The notes under the pieces: generated by a model
The model's input: only the letters and a program-made list of their open reading frames with translations
Told to the model about the DNA's origin: nothing
Databases searched by the model: none
Program-made: the position numbers and the translations under genes
Assembly: GCA_035711845.1 (NCBI GenBank)
Contig: DASTBU010000125.1
Coordinates: forward strand, 1 to 11,350
Source of the DNA: DASTBU01 sp035711845
Lineage (GTDB): Bacteria; Acidobacteriota; Vicinamibacteria; Vicinamibacterales; 2-12-FULL-66-21
Length of the DNA: 11,350 bases
Reading direction: 5' to 3'
In this document: positions 6,854-11,350 of the stretch, piece by piece
Layout of the letters: each line of letters begins with the position of its first letter
Numbering within the stretch: the first letter of the stretch is position 1

Positions 6854-7594
6854 TTACCGTGCAGCCGAGGCTCCGAGGAGATCGGCGAGGACAGGCTCGA
6901 GCTCCGCAGGCTTGAATCCGAATGGCCCAGGAGTGCTCTTGTAAGCAATCTTGCCATCGCGGTCAAGGACATACAGGCGGTCAGGCCAGCCTGAATAGGC
7001 CCTATCCGTCGAGTTGTCGAAATCATCGACAAGCGCAGGGATTTCGATCCCCAGCTTTCTCACGCAGATGCTCGCAAGGTCCGCCCGTTCCTCTGCGCTC
7101 TGCGGACTCTGATATACGACCTCGTCGCGCACGTTCACCGGCATCTGCCAGAGATCGCTTGGATGGGCCTCCCGGATATAGACGACGAAGAAGGCCGCGC
7201 GATCGTTGTACCGTCGGTAGATCTCGTTGAGGGCGGGAACCTCCCGCCTGAAGGGCGGTCAGGTGTAGCTGCCGAAAACGAGCACGACCGGCTGCCCGCG
7301 AAAGGACGAAAGCCGGACGCGCTCATCTCCCACGGGTTTGCCCCTGTTGTCGAGGGCGCCCAGCGCGAAATCGGGGGCAGGATCGCCCACGTCGAGCTGC
7401 CCCGCGCGGGCGCGGTTCCACATCGGCTCGAACGGCACGACCATGAACGCCGGCCCTGGCAGATACGACATGACCCTGCCGAAGCGTTCGACCGGTTGAT
7501 GCATGGCCGCGAAAATGACAGCCAGGAAGGCACCGTACGCCAGCAGGATCGCAACCGCCAGCGTGATCAGCCCATGTCCGATGCGACGGCCCAT
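6854..7594 (-). CDS. deiodinase-family (thioredoxin-fold) selenoprotein with in-frame TGA = Sec112
   Basis: This 246-residue redoxin of the iodothyronine-deiodinase family reads through an in-frame TGA at 7259-7261. An N-terminal membrane helix spans about 9-30. A redoxin start follows (DVGDPAPDF, 68-76), then RLSSFRGQPVVLVFGSYT-Sec112-PPFRR, then YIREAHPSDLW at 139-149 and a C-terminal GPFGFKPAEL (223-232). The order and wording match animal deiodinases (SCT-U-PPF, YIEEAH.SDGW). Sec112 to His144 is 32 residues, as I recall for human DIO1 Sec126/His158. Ser109, Thr111, Tyr139 and Glu142 also match known active-site positions. A second His near Sec+48 is not apparent. The only Cys is Cys177. 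ATG 7594-7592 has AGAGAGG 8 nt upstream. The stop is TAA. It lies 5 bp after the permease gene, so it is co-transcribed. A redox or dehalogenation role outside the inner membrane is inferred. Conventional gene calling would split or truncate it. Confidence 0.87.
7232..7248 (-). promoter_or_regulatory. bacterial SECIS hairpin for Sec112
   Basis: On the minus strand GGCGGGA (7248-7242) and UCCCGCC (7238-7232) form a perfect 7-bp stem with loop GGU, or AGGUU if the closing A-U pair opens. The stem starts 10 nt after the UGA and the loop 17 nt after it. In E. coli fdhF, from memory, the GGUC loop begins 18 nt after the UGA. Bacterial SECIS elements lie in the coding sequence just after the UGA and need G in the apical loop, which SelB binds. 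The match in position and loop is close. Folding and SelB binding are inferred. Confidence 0.75.
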
Positions 7595-7599
7595 GACGA

Positions 7600-8955
7600 C
7601 TACCTCTCTGATCCTTCGATAGGTACTTCGAACGACACCAGGTTCCTCTGAAATCCGCGTGTCTTCACGGCCCCATAGATTACGCCCGCGGCGAGCCAGA
7701 CGCCACCGGCGAGCCTCGCCGGCCAGCGAAGGCTGAGCCAGAGGTACAGGCACACGAGAAACCCGGTCAGGGGCAATACGAAGTTCATGATGCGCCGGTC
7801 GTCGCTTCGTACCCAATAACGGGCGAACGCGGCCAGGTTCACACCCATGAACGCGATAAAGGCGCCGAAGTTCAGCAGCTCTGCGCCCAGCTGATAGGTG
7901 AGCGACAGCCCGCCAAGAAAGGCGAGGAAGCCCACGAGCAGCACGTTGTTGCGGGGAATCCGGTGCTTCGGATCGACCGCCCCGAAAAACCTTCGGGGCA
8001 GAGCGTTGCTCCGACCCATGCCGTAGAGGAGCCGTGCGGCGCCAAGATGAGCGCTCGTTCCTGATCCGAGGTTGGCGACGAGCAGCGTGAGGCTCACCAG
8101 CGTGAACAGCCAGGCGCCGCCGGCCTTGCCAGCCACGTGCACGAACGCCGTGTCCACATCGGGAAAGCCGGTCCAGTTGCCCCAGACGAGCTGCGCGAGG
8201 TACACGAGCACGGACGCGAGGAGTCCGGTAATCAGGCACGTGAGCACGGTCGCCAGCAGGATGTTGCGCCGGGGGTTCTCGACCTCTTCCGACAGCGTGG
8301 AGATGCCGTCGAATCCGATATAGGTAAGACACGCAATCGATGCGCCCGTGAGGACGACGGGCAGCGAGAAGGTCGCGGGGTCGTAGAACGGTTTCACGAG
8401 CTCGGCCTGGCTGAGAGTCCCGCCCAGCAGGTAGCGCACCGACGCACTGATGAAGAGCACGACCACGATGAACATCCCGACGGCCAGCACCTCGTTCGTG
8501 CGAGCGCTTGCCTTCACGCCGCGGAGGTTCAACAGCGTGAATATGGCCGCGAACGTGGCGATCCACGCGGCATAGGGCACGCCGGGAATGAAGTTCATGA
8601 CCACCTTGCTGCAATAGATGGTGCAGATCATGGGGTTCAGCACGTAATCCATGACCATGCTCCATCCGGTGACGTAGCCCAGCCCGGGGTGCAGCTCCTG
8701 ACTGACGTAGGCGAACGCCGACCCCGCGTTGGGATAGACGCGAGCCATGCGGCCATAGCTGATCGCCGTCAACAGCATGGCGAACATGCCGATCAGAATC
8801 GTGGTGATGACGTGTCCCCGGGCCTCCTGGCTGACAACGCCGAAGATGCCCATCGGGGCGACGGGCTGCACGAGGACGATTCCGTAGAAGACAGCATCCC
8901 AGAGGGTGAGCGATCGGCGCAGGCCTGGAGCCGTGGAGGTCACGCTCTCTGACAT
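7600..8955 (-). CDS. APC-family permease, PuuP-like (putrescine/amino-acid importer type)
   Basis: This 451-residue inner-membrane transporter of the amino acid-polyamine-organocation superfamily probably has about 12 helices. It resembles E. coli PuuP along most of its length. Shared landmarks are the QPVAPMGIFGVVS start, GHV then LLTAISYGRMARVYPNAGSA in helix 2-3, HPGLGYVTGWSMVMDYVLNPM, TGASIACLTYIGFDGISTLSEE, the AHLGAARLLYGMGR loop and WLAAGVIYGAVKTRGF at the end. PuuP is a proton-coupled putrescine importer. Here the substrate is inferred only to be an amine or amino acid. The start is ATG 8955-8953. GGTGA, which contains the GH2 stop codon TGA, lies 6 nt upstream and suggests translational coupling. 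The gene sits between the GH2 exo-glucosaminidase gene and the selenoprotein gene in one operon, so import of an amino-sugar breakdown product or amine is possible but not shown. Confidence 0.9.
   Translation of the reverse strand: MSESVTSTAPGLRRSLTLWDAVFYGIVLVQPVAPMGIFGVVSQEARGHVITTILIGMFAMLLTAISYGRMARVYPNAGSAFAYVSQELHPGLGYVTGWSMVMDYVLNPMICTIYCSKVVMNFIPGVPYAAWIATFAAIFTLLNLRGVKASARTNEVLAVGMFIVVVLFISASVRYLLGGTLSQAELVKPFYDPATFSLPVVLTGASIACLTYIGFDGISTLSEEVENPRRNILLATVLTCLITGLLASVLVYLAQLVWGNWTGFPDVDTAFVHVAGKAGGAWLFTLVSLTLLVANLGSGTSAHLGAARLLYGMGRSNALPRRFFGAVDPKHRIPRNNVLLVGFLAFLGGLSLTYQLGAELLNFGAFIAFMGVNLAAFARYWVRSDDRRIMNFVLPLTGFLVCLYLWLSLRWPARLAGGVWLAAGVIYGAVKTRGFQRNLVSFEVPIEGSER
7603..7609 (-). 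promoter_or_regulatory. Shine-Dalgarno AGAGAGG of the selenoprotein gene
   Basis: AGAGAGG lies inside the last codons of the permease gene, 8 nt before ATG 7594. It fixes the selenoprotein start and shows that translation is arranged within one polycistronic message. Confidence 0.65.
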
Positions 8956-8961
8956 CGGGCG

Positions 8962-11350
8962 TCACCGTGTCCCGTAGCGTGCACGCGGTACGTTCCAGGC
9001 CTCGGCTTCGATGATGAGACGGCGGGAGTCCTGACGACGTGGAAAGGCTACCCGAATGGTCCGCTTCTCGCGAGGCAGGAGCTCGAAGTAGTTGGCGTCC
9101 CAGAACACTGGCAGAAGCTCGTCACCTGATTCAGCCTCGAGCAGCTTCAGGTGGATCTGGAACGCCAGCGCGCTTCCGGTGTTCTCGACGACAACGATCC
9201 GAGCATCCTCGACATCGGAGGTCGCCGGCTGTGTCGTGACGGCGAGCGTGGTCGGGGGCAGTTTGGTCAGAGCCGTCAGATCGGCGTGGCGTTTGGTCGG
9301 TGTGTAGTACCACTTCGTTCCAGCCCAGTCCAGCTCGTCCGGGCTCGTCGATAACCAGTAGAAGTTCGTCGACACAAGCGCCGATTCGGCATCCTCGAGC
9401 TTCAGCCGCAAGAAGTACGTCGTCGTCGGCCCGGGGCCGGACTGCGGCGGAATTGAAAACGCGCGGACGACCCCGTCGGCCGGAACATCGATCGTCTGGG
9501 TTCTCGAGAACTTCTCTTGCAGGTCCAGATCGAGGACCTGCGCCGTAACGCGCAACCCCGTCACCCCCTCATGGCGGTCGTTCACCACGGCGACGCTCCC
9601 GTCGTCGTAGGAGTACTGGACGTGGAGCGGCTCGCACGCCTTCTTGGTGCCAAAGTAGCCGCCACCCGGCCGAAGGTAGTAGTCATAGAGATGCCAGATC
9701 ATCGACGGCCAGGCGTTGTTGAGCATCCACTGGATGACCCCCGTCGCATCGTACTTGTTGCGGCCGAACGCCTCGAACATCGCCCGCTGTCCCTCATATG
9801 CAAGCGCCTGCGCCTTCCGGGCGTAATCGTCGACACTCGTGGCCTTGCCGTAGCGGGCTTCGAGCGCTTCGGTGAACAGTTTGAGATCCTTGAACTCGTC
9901 GCCGCCAGCATGGAACGTCCAGAACTCGTTCATCGGCCACAGGCGATCGGCCGGCAGCATCCTTTGCAGGCTGTCCACGGGTGGGACCGCCGCACCCGGC
10001 CCTATCTCGGTGGCAAAGCCGAACGCGCCTCCATTCTTCGTGTCGGTCAGCCAGTACGATGGAGGCACGTAATCGTACGGTCCACGCATCTTCACGCCGC
10101 TCGGACCGCTAATCGGCCCGGGCGCATCGGTGGCATTCGAGAGAATTGGCTTGGCCCAGCGCAGGTCGGTCAGGACGTCGAGATACGCTTTCTCCACTTT
10201 GGCGGGAGGAGGAAAGTCGCTGCCGTTCAGCCAGACCAGCACGCTGGGGTGATTGCGCAGCCGCAGGATCTGGTCTCGAAGCGAGGCGGGGGCGACGCGA
10301 TGATCCTCGGCGTCCCACTTGTCCCACTGTTCCCACTGATCGCAACAACACCAGCCGGGCATCACGAGGATCCCGTACTCGTCGGCGAGATCGTAGAACT
10401 GGTCACTCTCGAGCTTGCCCTCCAGTCTGATCGTGTTCAGCCCCATTTCCCGGGTGTACCTCAGCTCCGCCCGAAGGCGCTCCGTCGATGCGGGTCGCAG
10501 GAGCATGTCCGAGGCCCAGCCTCCGCCGCGCACGAGGATCGGCTTGCCGTTCACTTTGAAGAGACGGTGTCCTTTGGCTGTCAGCTCGGAGGTCATTTGC
10601 TGAATGCCGAACCTGATCCGCTGGCGATCCGACTCGCGGCCTTGCATGTCCGCCGCGAGCGCCAGCGTATAGAGGTTCTGCTCGCCGAGGCGATAGGGCC
10701 ACCACAGACGCGGCTTGGAGATGTTGAGCTCCTTCACCGTGTCGGGCGTGAAGGTAACCGTCTTCCGCTCCCGGGGTCCGAGCGATACGGCCTGCGAGAA
10801 CGCGATGGTGTCGATCGTTCCGCGCACGGTGCCGGTCAACGCCGCGTCCGTCGCGTTCCACACTTCCGTACTGACCGTCAGCATTGCGCGGTCGAGAGAG
10901 GCCAGGTCCACTTTCGGCACCACGTGCGGGTTTCGCAGCGCTATCGGGCCGCTCCCGGTCAGATACACCTCGCCCCAGAGCCCCATGTTCTTGTCAGGCG
11001 GAGTGGGATTCCAGTCGACCCACATGATCGATAAATCGTGCGGCTCGGGCGCCATCACTTCGACGGCGAGCACGTTCCGGCCAGCGGCGCGGAGATGGGG
11101 TGTGACGAGGAACTGATACCGCCGGAAGACCCCGACGATCTCGTCGGCCGCCGCAACACGCTGGCCGTTCAGCCAGATGTTCGCCCGATAGTTGATCCCG
11201 TCGAAATGCAGCCACCAGTGCGTTCCAGCGCTCGAAGCTGGAACGTCGAACTCCGTCCGGTACCACCAGGATGGTGTGAACGGACTGTCGGACGGCATGG
11301 GCAGGAGGGTGAACCGCTCGCCGATCGGGTAGGTCGTGCCAGGGATCTTC
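8962..11350 (-). CDS. GH2 exo-beta-D-glucosaminidase-type glycosidase (CsxA-like), 5' end outside the window
   Basis: At least 795 residues of a glycoside hydrolase family 2 enzyme are visible; the frame is open to base 11350, so any signal peptide is missing. Residues below count from Met at 11298, which is probably internal because family-like sequence (IPGTTYPIGERF) continues upstream. A sugar-binding beta-sandwich is at about 1-115 (WWYRTEFDVP), an Ig-like domain at 120-235, a TIM barrel at about 245-530 and two C-terminal beta domains, the last like the Ig fold of exo-glucosaminidases (LDWAGTKWYYTP). The predicted acid/base is Asp361 in NGSD (codon 10216-10218) and the nucleophile Glu431 in TEIGPG (codon 10006-10008). 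They are 70 apart, against 72 in Amycolatopsis CsxA (Asp469/Glu541, from memory). Asp in place of the usual GH2 acid/base Glu marks this subfamily. It would release glucosamine from chitosan-type chains; a beta-mannosidase-like specificity is the alternative. It is the first visible gene of the operon. Confidence 0.87.
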   Translation of the reverse strand, partial: KIPGTTYPIGERFTLLPMPSDSPFTPSWWYRTEFDVPASSAGTHWWLHFDGINYRANIWLNGQRVAAADEIVGVFRRYQFLVTPHLRAAGRNVLAVEVMAPEPHDLSIMWVDWNPTPPDKNMGLWGEVYLTGSGPIALRNPHVVPKVDLASLDRAMLTVSTEVWNATDAALTGTVRGTIDTIAFSQAVSLGPRERKTVTFTPDTVKELNISKPRLWWPYRLGEQNLYTLALAADMQGRESDRQRIRFGIQQMTSELTAKGHRLFKVNGKPILVRGGGWASDMLLRPASTERLRAELRYTREMGLNTIRLEGKLESDQFYDLADEYGILVMPGWCCCDQWEQWDKWDAEDHRVAPASLRDQILRLRNHPSVLVWLNGSDFPPPAKVEKAYLDVLTDLRWAKPILSNATDAPGPISGPSGVKMRGPYDYVPPSYWLTDTKNGGAFGFATEIGPGAAVPPVDSLQRMLPADRLWPMNEFWTFHAGGDEFKDLKLFTEALEARYGKATSVDDYARKAQALAYEGQRAMFEAFGRNKYDATGVIQWMLNNAWPSMIWHLYDYYLRPGGGYFGTKKACEPLHVQYSYDDGSVAVVNDRHEGVTGLRVTAQVLDLDLQEKFSRTQTIDVPADGVVRAFSIPPQSGPGPTTTYFLRLKLEDAESALVSTNFYWLSTSPDELDWAGTKWYYTPTKRHADLTALTKLPPTTLAVTTQPATSDVEDARIVVVENTGSALAFQIHLKLLEAESGDELLPVFWDANYFELLPREKRTIRVAFPRRQDSRRLIIEAEAWNVPRARYGTR

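Noticed and set aside
7259..7261. TGA as a nonsense mutation or pseudogene mark
   Set aside because: The frame is otherwise intact, conserved motifs flank the codon, it sits at the family Sec position and a SECIS-like hairpin follows. A base-call error from TGC remains possible and is listed as the refuting test.
7135..7554. 139-residue minus-strand frame overlapping the selenoprotein
   Set aside because: It is Ser/Arg-rich with no family resemblance. The overlapping frame through TGA has clear deiodinase homology on both sides.
7259..8965. 568-residue minus-strand open frame covering the permease and stopping at TGA 7259
   Set aside because: Its first 450 or so residues are an Arg/His-rich out-of-frame reading of the APC permease. 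Only the last 112 codons, from ATG 7594, are real, and they belong to the selenoprotein.
9517..11034. 505-residue plus-strand frame antisense to the GH2 gene
   Set aside because: It is a shadow frame with no recognisable domain, opposite a well-conserved GH2 enzyme.

Overview
The window reads as chromosomal DNA of a GC-rich, Gram-negative, non-proteobacterial soil-type bacterium. Acidobacteriota (perhaps Vicinamibacteria) is my best guess, by inference only. It rests on a PEP-CTERM protein, a long Ser/Thr kinase with TolB-like and TPR modules, an N-anchored sulfatase-fold enzyme ending in an LGYIK-type tail, an SH3/outer-membrane-barrel fusion, and a GC-rich palindromic intergenic element. 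I see no rRNA, tRNA, CRISPR, transposase or integrase.

Layout. Bases 1-504 (+) are the 3' end of a PEP-CTERM secreted protein. It converges on a 932-residue kinase at 663-3461 (-). A 264-bp gap (3462-3725) carries a REP-like palindromic element. Next come an SH3/beta-barrel outer-membrane protein (3726-4607, -) and, behind a 212-bp gap holding three perfect inverted repeats, a sulfatase-fold membrane enzyme (4820-6253, -). Its formylglycine Cys position is Thr. A YkvA/DUF1232 gene (6364-6810, +) is divergent from the sulfatase-fold gene.

The last part is a tight minus-strand operon. An exo-beta-D-glucosaminidase-type GH2 enzyme (8962 to beyond 11350, 5' cut by the window) is followed after 6 bp by a PuuP-like APC permease (7600-8955). 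After 5 bp more comes a membrane-anchored redoxin of the iodothyronine-deiodinase family (6854-7594).

The most important observation is that this redoxin is a selenoprotein. A naive reading breaks it into two unrelated-looking pieces at an in-frame TGA (7259-7261). The same frame continues through the TGA for another 134 codons and gives one continuous deiodinase-like protein. The TGA falls exactly at the selenocysteine of the family motif (GSYT-U-PPF). A perfect 7-bp hairpin with a GGU loop starts 10 nt after it, in the position of a bacterial SECIS. The protein keeps the family's Ser, Thr, Tyr, Glu and first His around the active site but seems to lack the second His. A redox or dehalogenation role is therefore more likely than true iodothyronine chemistry. 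The operon links this selenoprotein to amino-sugar polymer degradation and amine/amino-acid uptake.
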